Positions 35,765 through 48,105 of a DNA stretch of 64,000 nucleotides are shown here, in pieces; position 1 is the first letter of the stretch; each line of letters opens with the position of its first letter. Origin of the DNA: Xenoacremonium recifei (lineage: Eukaryota > Ascomycota > Sordariomycetes > Hypocreales > Nectriaceae). The stretch covers positions 231,540-295,539 of the forward strand of contig WOFQ01000046.1 in assembly GCA_012184525.1 (NCBI GenBank). The letters are read 5' to 3'. The notes under the pieces were generated by a model. That model was not told where the DNA came from. It made no database searches and saw only the letters and a program-made list of their open reading frames with translations. The translations under genes were made by a program, and so were the position numbers.

Positions 35765-37312
35765 ATGAAGTTCTTGAATGTTATCCCCATCGTGTCTTTT
35801 ATTGCTGGGATCCTAGCAAGCGCGGTTGAACTCCCACCAGGTGTCCCACGAAACGTCCAAGAGTTCCGTCATAAGCACCCCTATAAGCCGCCTTCACATC
35901 ATGATAGAAAGACAGTGACTATTCGTGCATCAAAGGATGACAGCGATGATGTGGCAGACGACTTCTATAGAGGGTTGCAGAAGGCCAATCACGGCGGTAC
36001 CCTTCACCTCCTTAAGGGCAAGACCTATGTTATTGGAAAGCCCCTCGACTTGACCTGGCTGCACGACGTCCATGTTCATTTAGAAGGAGAGATCAAGTTC
36101 ACCAATGACACCACTTACTGGCAGGCGAATGCTTTCACGCACCCGTTCCAGGTAGATACCCTCATTGGCATGGAAGTGCATAAGGACTAACTTTGCAGAA
36201 CTCCATCATGTTCTGGAAATGGGGCGGACAGAACATCAAGATTTATGGCGAAGGGGTCTTGAACGGTAACGGCCAGCGCTGGTGGAACGAGTTCTCTGGC
36301 ATGGAGATCCTCAATCCCGACAATGTCTACCTCAGACCCATTCTGTTCTATGCTCAGAATGCTACCAATCTTCAGATCGAGGGCATTCACCTGAAAGACT
36401 CGCCGTGTTGGAACAACTTTGTTGTCACTTGTGAGTAATCTAGGTGATCGTCAGACCCGGATCTCCCACTGAGCGTTTGATGTGATAGCCGAGGATATTT
36501 CTTGGAAGGATGTTATTTGCACTGCCGAATCGACAAACGCTACTGTGCTGCCTAAGAACACAGATTTCTTCGATTCGTTGAACGTTGAACGAGTGTCCGT
36601 CGAGAGGACCTGGGTCAACATTGGAGATGACTGCTTCTCACCAAAAAGTAACGCGACCGACGTCCATGTTAATTATATGTATTGCAATGGTGAGTCCCCG
36701 AGACTAAGAAATGATTGATAGGGATCCTAACACGAATTCCCAGGAACTCACGGCCAATCGATTGGCTCTCTCGGACAGTATGCCGGGCAGAAGTCCTTCG
36801 TCCAGGACGTGCTAATTGAGAATGTCTGGATGCTAAACGGCCAGTTCGGCGCCCGCCTTAAGACATGGGCTGGTCCGGACGTGGGTTACGGCTTTATTGA
36901 CAACATCACGTTCCGGAATATCTGGAACGCCAACAACGACTTCGCCGCATACATTGACTCGTGCTATTTCAACATCAACGCGACAGAATGCGCAGAATAC
37001 CCATCGCAAATGAACATCACCAATATCTTGTTCCAGGGCTTTTCAGGGTACACGTCAGGCACCAATGGACGCGCCGTGGCACAGCTGACGTGCAGTACAA
37101 ACCCCGATGCTGTCTGTGAGAACATCCGTTTTGAGGACTTTGATGTGACAAGCCCTTGTGGTGGAGATGCAGTCATCATTTGCGATGGCATCTCTGGAGA
37201 CACTGGAGTTGACTGCGTGCCAGCAGACAGCGATGAGGCACAGGCTGCTCTGGCAGATACTTGCACTGTCTCAATGGCGACGGCCAGTCCCTTCCCGGTC
37301 CGTCCTTACTGA
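35765..37312 (+). CDS. GH28 exopolygalacturonase-like enzyme, secreted
   Basis: Four exons (35765-36151, 36199-36430, 36489-36689, 36744-37312) with introns of 47, 58 and 54 bases encode 462 residues. A signal peptide covers about residues 1-20 (MKFLNVIPIVSFIAGILASA). The parallel beta-helix GH28 core has NTDFFD, GDDC, GTHGQSIGSLG and RLKTW, corresponding to the NTD, DD, G-H-G and R-x-K catalytic sets. Sequence around CNGTHGQSIGSLGQY fits fungal exopolygalacturonases, which release galacturonic acid from pectin chain ends. The usual NTDG is NTDF here, while the catalytic Asp residues are kept. Many N-x-S/T sites suggest heavy glycosylation. A TATA box lies 80 bases upstream. Confidence 0.92.
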
Positions 37313-37595
37313 GACAGGTAGCGTGGGATGACTGGGCGGCAGGGGTTCATGTCACTGACTGTCGATCATCAGATGGGACAGAGGTGAGATCTTTGCTGGG
37401 ACGACCGAAAACATCAGAGATGGAGAGGGAAATCCTCTGTTATGAATCAGGACATGAATACAGAACGGTATCAATTAGTGATTAAAATCTCGCCAAGAAT
37501 TTATACAAAGTACAGGTGCTTCCATCACTAATACGTTCGAGCGCCAGATATCTCCCAGAACCCTGCATTGCGAACCCAAATATAAACCCGACTCC

Positions 37596-38264
37596 TTACA
37601 AAGCAGCAACAGCGAAGAGACCGGCAGCTGCAAGGACAGCACCAGCAGCAAGACCATTGTGGTGAGCGGCGCCAGTGGCAGAGGCCGAAGCAGCAGCAGT
37701 GCCGGTGCCAGAGGAGCTGCCCGAGGCAGAAGAACCAGAAGCAGCGGCAGTAGAACCGCCCGAGGTGCCTGTGGCCTTGGAAGAGCCACCGGTGGCAGCA
37801 GTCTTGGTAGCCTGAGAGGAGCCGCCGGTGGTGGTAGCCTCAGCAGTAGCAGAGGCAGGCGAGCTGCCACCAGCAAGACCAGCCTCAGTCGAGCAGATGT
37901 CAGCCTCGGTGACGTACTGGCTGAGGATGGGACACTCGCTCAGGGCAGACGAGATGGCACCCTCGTTGGCCGAGTACCACGAGAGCACCTCGGAGCTGTA
38001 GCTGGCATACTGCTTGCTCAGGCTGGCGGGCGTCGAGAAGCTGCAGGGGTCGGTCTGCGGATGGGCCGCGATGTCGGAGACGATGGCGGGCGGCGGCGAG
38101 GGCAGCGACGAGTAGACGTTGAGCAGGGCGGACTCGCACTTGGTCGAGATGGCTGTCTGGCGCGGCTGGAGGAGGTCGCGCTTCATCTCGGCGTGCACCA
38201 TGAAGTTCTCGGCCGAGGCGACGGTGGCCAGGAGGGCCGAGGCGAGGAGCGTCTTGGAGAGCAT
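37596..38264 (-). CDS. Predicted GPI-anchored Ser/Ala/Thr-rich surface protein
   Basis: Intronless, 222 residues. The signal peptide is MLSKTLLASALLATVASA. The N-terminal half (about 25-130) contains four Cys (CESALL, PCSF, CPIL, DICSTE), typical of a small fungal secreted domain of unknown function. From about 135 to 198 it is a low-complexity Ser/Ala/Thr/Gly stalk, probably O-mannosylated. The C-terminus is a hydrophobic Ala/Leu/Val tail after AAHHNGLAAG, as needed for GPI attachment. It is likely a cell-wall or plasma-membrane protein. A TATATA element lies about 115 bases upstream. It converges on the GH28 gene, 283 bases apart. Specific function unknown. Confidence 0.85.
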   Translation of the reverse strand: MLSKTLLASALLATVASAENFMVHAEMKRDLLQPRQTAISTKCESALLNVYSSLPSPPPAIVSDIAAHPQTDPCSFSTPASLSKQYASYSSEVLSWYSANEGAISSALSECPILSQYVTEADICSTEAGLAGGSSPASATAEATTTGGSSQATKTAATGGSSKATGTSGGSTAAASGSSASGSSSGTGTAAASASATGAAHHNGLAAGAVLAAAGLFAVAAL

Positions 38265-38376
38265 CTTGATGGAGGATAGGGGGTGAGGCGAGGGTCAACG
38301 AGTTGTCAGGCTAAGTATCGGAATGGATGGCAGACACGACAGAAGCGTCAAACCAGCACGGGGAGTACACGGGCTC

Positions 38377-38382
38377 TATATA
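38377..38382 (-). promoter_or_regulatory. TATA box of the GPI-protein gene
   Basis: TATATA within CTATATAGAG on the minus strand, about 115 bases before the ATG at 38264. Confidence 0.6.
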
Positions 38383-40769
38383 GCTCGCAGCATTAACTCA
38401 ACACCAGAGTTCCAGACACCTGAGACGGCATCGCAGAGCTTCCCCAGAATGTAACTGGCGCAGTGCAAGGCCCCTACCATTTCCCCCCTGAGCCCCCCCA
38501 GCCCCCTGCTAGCACCCATCCGGCGAACGGGGACGGTGATTAAAGTTGCAGCTTCTGAGTCCCTCCAAGCAAAGCAAAGCCTGCTTGTGCGTTTGCTAGC
38601 CTTGAAAGGGGGTGGTTTGAGTCGCAGCACCGGTAGGGGGGAATTAGGCGTGAAGCCTGGCAAGTGTCAGTGGCCGATCCTGAACCCTACGGACGGGTCT
38701 CAGACCAGGGGAGTATCCCTGCAGCGGCTTGCAACAGCCGGTAGAGCGCCCACTACAGAGGAGAAGCAGATTGCAGTGGAGTTGGCCATGTTGCTGTCGG
38801 CGTGAATTGTGCGGTGCCTGGCCGGAGAGTGTTTCTTTTCTTGGCACCTTCGGCACCGGCTGCCGAGAAGGAAGATAGGCTCGTGTTGTTGACTCCGTCT
38901 GTACGGATAGATCAGTCTCGGCCTTGCCAGCGAGGCTCATACCCAATACATGCCAGACAGCGCTGCCTCCCAACACTGCTGGCGTTATACTCTGACTGTA
39001 CATCATCCCCTCTAAACTCTCCCACCGTTCCCCCTCATTCCAGCCCCAGCCTGGTGCTGACTCTGCCCCCTCGTGGCGTTCCGAGGCGCGCGTTAGACTG
39101 CGTCAGCGGCCAATGACGCCGGCCCCGACTAGCACCATTGCTTATTGAGCTTGTTTTATTCGCTCTTGGTTCCGTTTTAGCTTTCAAGGTTGTTTGTGCG
39201 ACTAAAAGGTAAATGAAGGCGCGAAAGCCATCACGTCGTTTGACTCTGGTGCGTTGGCAGTGCAGGCTAGCTTGCACGAGCTGAAACTCTGAGACGTCGA
39301 GACCGTGCCGGTTTTCCATGAGTGTGCCTCGTTCCGTGGACCGCTTGAGACCGTTCGAAATGAGGGTATCCGGAGTCCAGATTGGAGCTGTTCGGTGACA
39401 TGAGGCCTCTCGATCACCCAATCACAGAGTATTTCTGTAGCAATTGAGTCCCTCAGCAATTTTGCCCGGTTTCGCATTGGCGAAAAGACGCACGGGGAAG
39501 TTTTCGGAAATTTACAAACGGACAACTTGGAGGGAGCTGAGCTTGGGCCAGACTGCCACCACGACACCCTCTTCACTTCAGCTGCATGTTCCAGCGTAAG
39601 CCACCAATACGCCTCAAGCAAGGTATTGGCCAGCCGTAAGATTCGGCCTTGATGACGAGGCTAGCTTATTGGCTCGCAACAGGCACCTATTCCGACTTTT
39701 CTCTAGCATCGTATTGAGGCGTGAGGGGAATGGGAGCTGTCTGTACCCTAGCAACGGGCGTCGTGAGAATGGGCTGAAGCCGGGCTTGAAATTTGGAATC
39801 CCATGACCGACAGACCCCTGTCTTACATCTTTTCGTTTGCAGAGCACGGTGGCCCTCCGGCGCTGGTAAGGGTGTTTTGGTAAGCCCAAGGCTGCCTGCG
39901 ATTATTGCACGAAGTACGGAGTAGGTGAACCGCATTTGCAGCCCATCGCCCTTTGAGAACAGATGATTTTTAGGACCTCTTGACAAGCCTTGCACATTGA
40001 TGCGATTAATTTCGGCAGACTTTGTTGTTAAGATAAAGTGATGACTGATGACAAAGATCCCTTGATCAACAAGTTACCTGGTTAGGAACCTACCAAATTG
40101 GGAACCAAATTGTAGGGCGCCAAGACGCCTAACATATTGTGGCCGATCACTTGTGGCAGAAGCCTCTGAAAAGAGAGCTGAATTGCCGTCACTGTCTTTT
40201 TGTCTGAGTCTAGTTTTGTTCAATAGAGGCTTAAATGGAAATAAATATAAGGAGGGCAGGAGGAGGTTATGCTAACAGATTAAGTATATCCCTACTTTTA
40301 ATACCCCTGGTCAGTCAAAACTTTTTAAGGGCTCCTCCGTACTCTTTACCGTGAACTGAAGCACTTGTTAATCGAAGTAGATAGGTGCTCCGAAACCTCA
40401 TGAAATTGCCTGTCTGTAACCTATGGTCGCTGGACGTAACCTTTAATTAAAAGCGCACATGGATTTACGCCTCGTACTGCACAGTTAGTTCGCTGGTAGC
40501 GGGAGCCAACTGCAGATAATTCAAGCGTCACTTCCAAGGTTCTCCTTGAGGTACGCATATTCGATGCCTGACATTAGTCTGGTGCCTTAGGCTACCACCT
40601 CAGCTGGTGAAGGAGCAGAGGGAGCATCGATTCAATTCAGGTAGGGCTTGCCTTTTTGGGCACAAAATTGAATTTGTGGAAATCCTCTTCTTTCATCATC
40701 ATTTTCGCAACACCAAGACTTCTGCACACCACTTCAACTTCCACGGTCGCAGAGGGAACAAAAGACAAG
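38383..40769. other. Intergenic, 2.4 kb, no gene supported
   Basis: Short frames without family pattern. The stretch from about 40000 to 40600 is AT-richer. No RNA gene or transposon recognised. Confidence 0.45.
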
Positions 40770-40819
40770 GTAAAATCCACCGCAGTGTTCCTAACAGATG
40801 GCTAACTCTCTTTCTATAG
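40770..40819 (+). other. Candidate 5' UTR intron ending directly at the start codon
   Basis: GTAAAA donor at 40770, CTAAC sequences, and a TCTATAG acceptor whose last base is 40819, immediately before the ATG at 40820. The intron would bring the leader flush against the start codon. Confidence 0.6.
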
Positions 40820-41877
40820 ATGGCCGGCGAGGAGGAGCTCGAGCTGCCTCCCCCTCCTCGTTTTTTGAGATGGGAGGATTATCAGCGTTGCGTCAGTCAA
40901 ACTGGATGTGGTGATATCCTTCACCGCATGATTGATAGCTACAACAAAGTGGCTGAGGACGCGCCTGTGACTGTCCTAGATGCTCTCATCGACCGTATCG
41001 AGGAGCGGGAGTAGGTTGTCCCACCCTCGATCTGCGAAACAGCATCCAATCACTCTCTGGTACGAGAGCTCTATAAAAAGGATTATGACGCCCAGGGTCC
41101 TGAGGCTGTGCCTTCGATTTTTGGCGATTGGTTTGTACTTTCCGCAATTTACGGCCCTGACATTGCTTCTCTCCTTTTCCGGGATAAACTGGAGAGGAAG
41201 ATCGGTCCCGTCTCCAAAACTGGCCTCGCGTGGCCCATGTCCTTGATGTCCAAGAAAGGCAAGGAAGTTGCAAAGGCCCAGAGTCACGTCAGCAACAGGG
41301 ATGATTTGGTCTTATCATGCGAGCAAGGTCTGTAACATTGCCTTTTCATTCTTGACCAAAGAAAGCTGATGTGGTCTCAGTACAACCAGTCGAGTTACGC
41401 GAGCGGGCCATCAAGATGATGGATGACGCTATCAATGAGCATGCCGCAGCCGTCAATGATCTTTCTGAGGCCGTCAGTCGACATTCTGCCGTCGTCAACC
41501 ATAATTCTGAGCTCGTCAGTCATCTTGTCTCGTGGGCTCGGGACTCGGCTGTGGTACTTGAGCACAAATGCGATGTTCTCTCCAACAACATGACAGAGAT
41601 GATGACTCTCATGAAAGAGATGATGACTCTCTTCAAAGGAGAACAAGACCGTCGACTCAAGAGCCTGGAAGAGGAGACACGGGAGACACGCAGTGCACTG
41701 CGTGAGATGGAACGAGATCGTTTGGCGTACCAAAAGACAATGAATCAACAGACGGCCATCCATTCTCAAATGTTTGCGAACATAGGATTTTTGATTCCTG
41801 GCTCCAACACTGGCAATCAAGTTGTCGCTGAAGATTCGGAGACTGACACAACCATGCAGGATCAGGACGAGGCCTGA
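40820..41877 (+). CDS. Unrecognised coiled-coil protein
   Basis: Best model has three exons: 40820-40994, 41043-41327 and 41381-41877, giving 318 residues. The first intron (48 bases, GTATCG to ACAG) removes an in-frame TAG at 41012; its splice sites are less certain than the second (53 bases, GTCTGT to CTCAG). The N-terminus is MAGEEELELPPPPRFLRWEDY. A middle part includes PSIFGDWFVLSAIYGPDIASLL. The C-terminal 165 residues are predicted long helices with heptad-like DLSEAVSRHSAVVNHN and repeated EMMTL blocks, ending in an acidic tail. No family is recognised. If the first intron is wrong, the gene is broken at 41012. Confidence 0.6.
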
Positions 41878-42899
41878 ACGGTGATCGACTTCTCGTCGAT
41901 GTGCTATTTTCTTTCTCTTTTCTACAACTAAAAGGGGTGATCGGTTTGGCGGAAGGCTGGTGGTGGAGGCACATTCGTTCAATCAAACTTTCATAGCATT
42001 ATAACACAACATCAATCATATTTTGCATTACACCCATAACACATCGCTATATTAAGAAATCTTGAAGCAGTACTACGAAAGATTCAGCTCTTGGCGCCTC
42101 GGCGGCGACCATGACATAAGATTCTGAGATCGAAACTGTTCTATGGAGATCCAGGGCCATGTGGACTGGAAGAAGATTCTGAAATAAAGCTAGGCGGGGA
42201 ACTACGAGAGCTGCTACAAAATGAAGGAGTGCTGTGTTAAATATACGGCGAATGAGCAAGGTAAGATCTCTGGATGTCTCTGTCTTATGAAGTAGTTACG
42301 AGATTGGTGGCTGGTGGTTGTGAGGTCTTGCAAGAGATAATGGGAGCCATGATCTTTTTTTTTCAGGCTGCTGATTGGATTGCCCTGCCCTGGTTTTACG
42401 GGGAGCTGGGATTCCCCTCGGCCATGCGTACTGCGGTCCTGCAGATATTATGGACAGAACCTTCACTCAATGCCTGGTGTTGGAGGAGTGAGACTTTCCT
42501 CACTTTTTTCTGAGATGGAAGCAAGGGGGACTCTCTTTACCTCAGTCTGAGATTTCTCTCTTGAAGGGGGAGAATTCATAGAACTTCGGTACCTCCTTTA
42601 TGAGCTTTTACTTGATCTGCTTCTTTCTCAGTATTGATATGAAATCCATGGCCTAACCCAAGTTAAATTTGGGCCACGATTGAAGGGGAAGGCACAGATT
42701 GTCGTCCATGCCGTAGGGGTGCTGTTGAGCCAAGTCTTGATGGAAGACGTCTCACTTGGACTGGTGACGCAAACACATAAGGATATCTACAAGTTCATTT
42801 TAGAATTGTTAGACGTCGCAAAACTAACCCGAAGTGCATAAATTTGTCCATATACAACATGGAAGAGAAGTGAACATAAGAACCCGCTGCTAACCCCGT
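41878..42899. other. Intergenic, 1.0 kb, no gene seen
   Basis: Lies between the convergent coiled-coil and chitin-deacetylase genes. Only short frames. Confidence 0.5.
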
Positions 42900-44864
42900 C
42901 TAGAACCTCGGCTTCTTTTTGCAATCGCCATACTCCGGCTGGCACCCTCTATCGATGAGACAGTGATCCTCCGTGGAACCGCACCAATTTTTGGAGCTAC
43001 AACACTTATCTGTGGGCTCACCGAAACAGGTTGTGTGCTCAAATGATGCACCGCAACGGCCGTTTGTGCTGTAAGGCAGCCTGTGTGGCTTCTTGTGCGA
43101 GGTCTTGGTGTGCGATGGTGGTTTACTGACTGTTGTGGTAATTGTTATCTTACACGTCTTAGTTGTCGTAGTGGTGGGCTCGGCCTCACAACCTGGGGCG
43201 GTCGATCTTTTGGATATTGAGGCTGCTGTGGAAGCCTTGCTGGATGTTGCTGTAGCTGCTAATGCCTTTCCCGTGGTAGAGACGGACACATTAGTGGAGG
43301 ATGGTGCAGATGGAGATGGTGTATGAAACAGGGCCGAAGATCCATCGTACGTCGCAAAAGAAGAGGGAGGGTCTGGGAATCCGTTGCAGTCGCCGAATAG
43401 AGGCTGACAACCCTGATTTATGTCACAATGTGCAGACGAATTTCCGCACCTGGAGTAGAAGTCAGCGAAGGAGGAGGGCACAAGAAATTGAGAGTGACTC
43501 ACCATCCCTCGTCACTGCAGCATGAGTGTCCGAGGCCTGCTCCGTTGCATGTCTGATCGCCTTCACCGAAGCCGCAGCGACCGTTGGTAGTTGGAGGAAA
43601 AGTGCCAGTTGCAGTACTTGGAGTCGTGGTTAAGCCAGTGGGCTCATCATCCGTGGCGGTTGTCGAGGGAGGGACGTCACCAACGGACCGATACCAGTTC
43701 TCCCTCGGATCTCCAAGGCACTCTCCCACAGTGACGGACCTAAAGCCATTTCGAAACAGAGACTCCAGCATATATCCCGTCAGGTTGTAGACTGACTGGT
43801 AGACTGGGTCGTGCTCGATGTCGAGCCACTTGGTCGTTGCTGGGTCCATGCCTTCGACGTTCTGGTCCCAAATATCCTTGGACTGCTGGATTAGCTCCGG
43901 ACTGTCATGCAAGTACCCCTCAGTGTCGAGATTGAAGTAGGTGACATGGTAACCTAGGTCGTCAAGCCAGCCATCCGTAGTCGCGTTGCTAGATGAGTAG
44001 GGAGGTCTCAGATAGGTTGGAAAGTACCCGAGAATATCTGCAAATGCAATCTCATTGAAGTGAACCTGGTTAAGGAACTTTTCGTAGCTCAATTTGGTGA
44101 GCCACTGGTGAGACCAGGTGTGACTGGCGATCTGATGTCCATCTGCAATCATGCGCCTAATGAGGTTGGGCCAGGGGGTGGCAGGATCATTGATGGCACC
44201 CTTGCCCAAGTTTCGTCCTGTGATAAAGAACGTGGCTTTGGCGCCGTAACTCTATAGACTGTCAGAAGCCGCATCTTGAGGTCTAAAAGAATCCTGTTAT
44301 TTACCTTGAGAATGTCAAGGAGATCCGAGGTGTAGAGGTAGGGACCGTCATCGTATGATAGTGCAATGTCGCCATAGTTGTTGCAATGATAGATGGCCTC
44401 GCCGTACGGGATGGGTCCAACTTTGGGTCGCGGAACGTTCGAAGTGTCGGGTCCTTTGGGACGAAGGTTGGCATCGCAAGCAGGTCCATAATCGAGTTGA
44501 CAGGCCGGAGCTGAGCAATAAACGTAGCCTTGGCCGCACCACCTTGTGAAGTATTTAGTGTTGCTCTATGTTTGTAATTAGATGGAGGGAAATTTTACCC
44601 CTCATCAGAACAACACTCATTGTCTGCACATGTGGTGCCAAACCCCGTGCCACATCTTCCATCTGTAGAGAGCTCGCGCTTTTCAGGTCCGGGCTCCTCA
44701 GCGGGCTGCATTTGCTGTTCGAAATGTGCATCTGGGGATCGGCGAATGACTTTGGACAGGGTCCCTTTACCAATCATGAACTTGGGAAGTGAGGGGCCAT
44801 TGCCATGTGCAAGAGCATGATGAATGGCCACAGCCGCGAGAAGAATATTAATGATACGTGCCAT
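42900..44864 (-). CDS. Chitin deacetylase with three CBM18 chitin-binding domains
   Basis: Four exons (44864-44599, 44542-44305, 44251-43503, 43449-42900) encode 600 residues. A signal peptide (first 20 residues) is followed by CBM18 number 1 (around GRCGTGFGTTCADNECCSDE), then a NodB polysaccharide deacetylase domain. Motif 1 reads SYDDGP (usual TFDDGP), motif 2 HTWSH and motif 3 RPPYS, so the Asp-His-His metal set is complete. CBM18 numbers 2 and 3 follow, with a Thr/Ser/Lys-rich linker between them. Introns cut inside CBM18 1 and 2. The enzyme should convert chitin to chitosan at the cell wall, a step used in cell-wall maturation and to hide from plant chitin receptors. Confidence 0.93.
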
Positions 44865-45037
44865 GATTAAAGAACCATTTGTTTAGGATTAGGAAGTTTA
44901 AGGAAGATAGTAATGAATGACTCGAGCCGTTGCAGGGTGCGTATACAGAGGTAGCTGTCACGAACAGACTGGCGTATGGACGACACGGGCTCCTTTACAA
45001 CGTGGCCTTTCAGCTCGGCTCGAGACAGAATCATCTC

Positions 45038-45046
45038 ATATATATA
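45038..45046 (-). promoter_or_regulatory. TATA-like element of the chitin deacetylase gene
   Basis: ATATATATA about 175 bases upstream of the ATG at 44864 on the minus strand. Position and sequence are compatible with a TATA box, but the tract is also simple repeat. Confidence 0.4.
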
Positions 45047-48000
45047 CAAATTGAGGATTCCAATGATTCGAGAGAATCTAAGAGAAGATATCTGTCAAAA
45101 AAAAAAAAAAAGGGTCGAGTTCAAGGAGAGATGTGCCAAGAGCTTCAAGACAATCGGAACATCAATGTTAACCCCTGTCGCAATCCTTCACGGCACGTCG
45201 TGCCAAGTCAATATATGTCCGTCAGTACAACCTCAAGAAATTGTGGCGTCGCTCTCGCGGCCGACCGAAGGGTGTCATTTCCGCGCTGCATCCGAACGCA
45301 ACCCCTCTGGATCGAGTCACCGACCGCCACCATCTAGAAGCTGTAAGGTACGGGAGAGTGTTTAACACTCCTAGTGTTCCGCACCACGGCATCACAGACA
45401 AACTCTTCGCCCCTGAAAGCAAGCCTGAGTCGTGCAAACAAGAGGCTCTTTCACGCTGTGTCTGAGTGAGACAGTGTTGTTTGACCCTCAGATCTAAGTA
45501 GGGAGACGGCTTTGGCTCAGGGAAATACCTTAAGGTGTCACAGCTTGCGCGCAAAGCATAGTTTTGACGTCAACTCCGGTGACGAACATAAAACCCAGGA
45601 TACGAGGAATAGGTCAAAGATGAATGCGTCTCGGCCGATCGGCTCCGCGAGTCCACGGGTGCCAGGCATCGCAGATAGCATCATCCATGTGCCTTATTCG
45701 TAGAGGGAATTGCAGGGTCGTGTGGCTTGTGGCTTCGAGTCATCTATACGGCGTGAAACGTGAGAATGGCATGAGCTGGCCATACGGAACAACACTACTA
45801 CTAGCGAATGTGCTGTTTGAGATGGTTTGGAGATGGATCCAGAGAGACGAGGCTGCAACTATTATGGAGCAGCGATAACGGCTATGTCGGAAGAAAACAG
45901 AACAAGCCTAGATTTGTTTTCGTGACCTTGACGACTGATTTTATGAATACGAATGCCCTAATAGAGGAGAGTTGACGAAGGCCTGTGGAAATGAGCGGAA
46001 GAACGGCGCTGTTGTGCAATGCAATTCGGCGTCCAATAGCGGCATGTAACTCAGAATTATCCGCATGGCGAATGGAATTGAAGAATATCACGCTTGAGCG
46101 ACGAACTCATCATGTCCTCGGACAATCCTTCAGGAGATCGGTCAATCGGCCGGCAAGTTCGGATCCAAAGCTTTGCATTTGAGGTATCTGAAGTCCGGCA
46201 AGTCGTATCCAAGAGATTCGAGAGCGACAATGGGAAGCCGAGATGTACTATATTGCAGCTACGCTGAACCCATGTGAGTGAAGATGCGAAAGATACGAGC
46301 AAGCAGCGGATGCGACATGCTGAACGCGAAATCAGGTCTTTTCTTCGCCATTGGATTGCAGCATGGGCCTAAAGTCAGCTCGATTGAGGGGGAAAAATAA
46401 CTGTTGCGCTGTGGGAGCGAAATACTTCACTTCAAGGTGAGATCCGAGAGAAGGGCACAGCGATGATTCGATAAGCGGCAGAGAAATGCCTAATACAAGC
46501 TCAGGACGTAATCAGTCCACCTCCGTGCTAAGAAACCTGAAGCAATCGATTGACAAATGGATGGCTTCCTTCTGCTATCGCAATTGTCGTCGGGCTGCTG
46601 CATTCTCACCAGGCTGAAGGATGCCTTGCCAGCTGGCCCGACAGCTCGCGTCGAGAGCGCCGTGATAAACGCCAATCGGATGACGGCGGGACGGATTCAA
46701 GTATATTTTTAGCCTTCGGGGACCGCCTGGCGGCCGAGCTGGACTCAATGAGGGCAAGATTTGAACCTCACCTAGGCCGCTGAGAATGCCCAAGTGTAAC
46801 ATCTTGGACGCCACACCGTTGAGGGCGAGACAAGTCTTTTCCGAGAGTGAGAAAGAGAGTGAAAAAGCCTACAGCTCAGTTTGTGCCGAGAAAGTGAGAC
46901 GCGCAATCAGGGAATCCGTTCTTCGGCAAAGATTAGCGGGGATCTGGACCGGACTGCGCATTGCACCTCAGCGTCTGGACTTGATCCAGATGCCTCATTG
47001 ATCAGATAAGACAAGCAGACTCCAGACTCTAGGCTGACTGGCCCTAAGAAAATGCCAAGTCATTTAGTCTGGGTTAAGCTTGAAAGGACAGCTGACTGCC
47101 GACAGCTATACCTGCATCACCTCAGAACCCTATTGTTTCGAGGTGCGGCCAGGGGAGCGACCGGGGAGCGATGACGAGGCGTACATGTAATGGTGAGTTG
47201 CATATGAGCTTGACATCTTGCCATGACACATCTGTGTCCGGGCGCCCCGAGTGAGTTCAAGATGTGGATTTGGGAGTTCTTCTGAGTGGTTTACAGTGCA
47301 CCTGGCGATGATCCTTCGCGACCTTCGGGACCGGTGGGGAAGCCGATTTTACATGATACATAACGAATGAAGCAAAGCTGCCAAGAAGCCAAGATCGTCA
47401 AGTGTCGGTCCTTTTTATGCCCAGACAATTAAAGTATGCCAAGCAGCACGAGGGAAAATTTCTCGCGTGATGCAGACGAGAACGAACCTGTGACAAATGA
47501 TCCAATAGCCGCGAACAGCACAAATGCGCCTCAGCGCTTCCGTCAGTGGCGTCCACTTACAGCATCAGCGGAAGCGGCCGCAGCCACGGCCTAGCGCAGG
47601 GCAGACTTGGGCCTGGAAGAAGACACTATTGTTTCTGTTCTGACTGAGCTGAGCTGGGCGAGTTGCCTTGCAGTGTTAGCGGAGGGAAAAGTGCAGTAAT
47701 GGATGGAGGAACAGGCCAAGGCCGCGGCGTGTCTTGGCCGCGGGCTGCCTCTGAGGGATGAGAGGGAAAAACATATTAATTCTCAGCTGCTCGCTCCAGG
47801 CCAAGAGAAAAAAACATGTCGAAGGAATCCGGACTTGGTTGGCTTCTCCGAGGGAAATTAGGTTTTCATACCGAGGACGGAGTATATGCCTCTGAATCGC
47901 CTGGGCTTGGCTGCTGAGGTAAGTCCATCTTATTGCCTGAATGACACCTCGACTCCGATCGTTTCTTTTATCTAATCAATCTCTGGGCACGGCGTGAGTG

Positions 48001-48105
48001 GAACGTGGGGGACCATTGTGTCTTGGGGTATAATACAGACCTCCCCTCGCGGTCTGCAACGCTTCACTGAGACCCTGCAAGACAAGACACATCCCAGTGC
48101 TAATC
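45047..48105. other. Gene-poor stretch of 3.1 kb between chitin deacetylase and siderophore transporter
   Basis: Divergent upstream region of the two genes. It holds a 15-base A tract at 45097-45111 and a GATA element (47001-47009). Short frames have no family pattern. TATAATA at 48029-48035 lies about 75 bases before the transporter ATG and may be its TATA element. Confidence 0.45.
47001..47009 (+). promoter_or_regulatory. Candidate iron-responsive GATA site (ATCAGATAA)
   Basis: ATCAGATAA is an exact match to the ATCWGATAA element bound by the fungal iron repressors SreA, Sre1 and Fep1. It lies about 1.1 kb upstream of the siderophore transporter. A one-off variant, ATTAGATAA on the minus strand, lies near 47970. 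Function is inferred from motif and neighbour. Confidence 0.45.

Noticed and set aside
37659..38279. 206-residue plus frame opposite the GPI protein
   Set aside because: Low-complexity mirror of the Ser/Ala-rich stalk; the minus strand has signal peptide and GPI tail.
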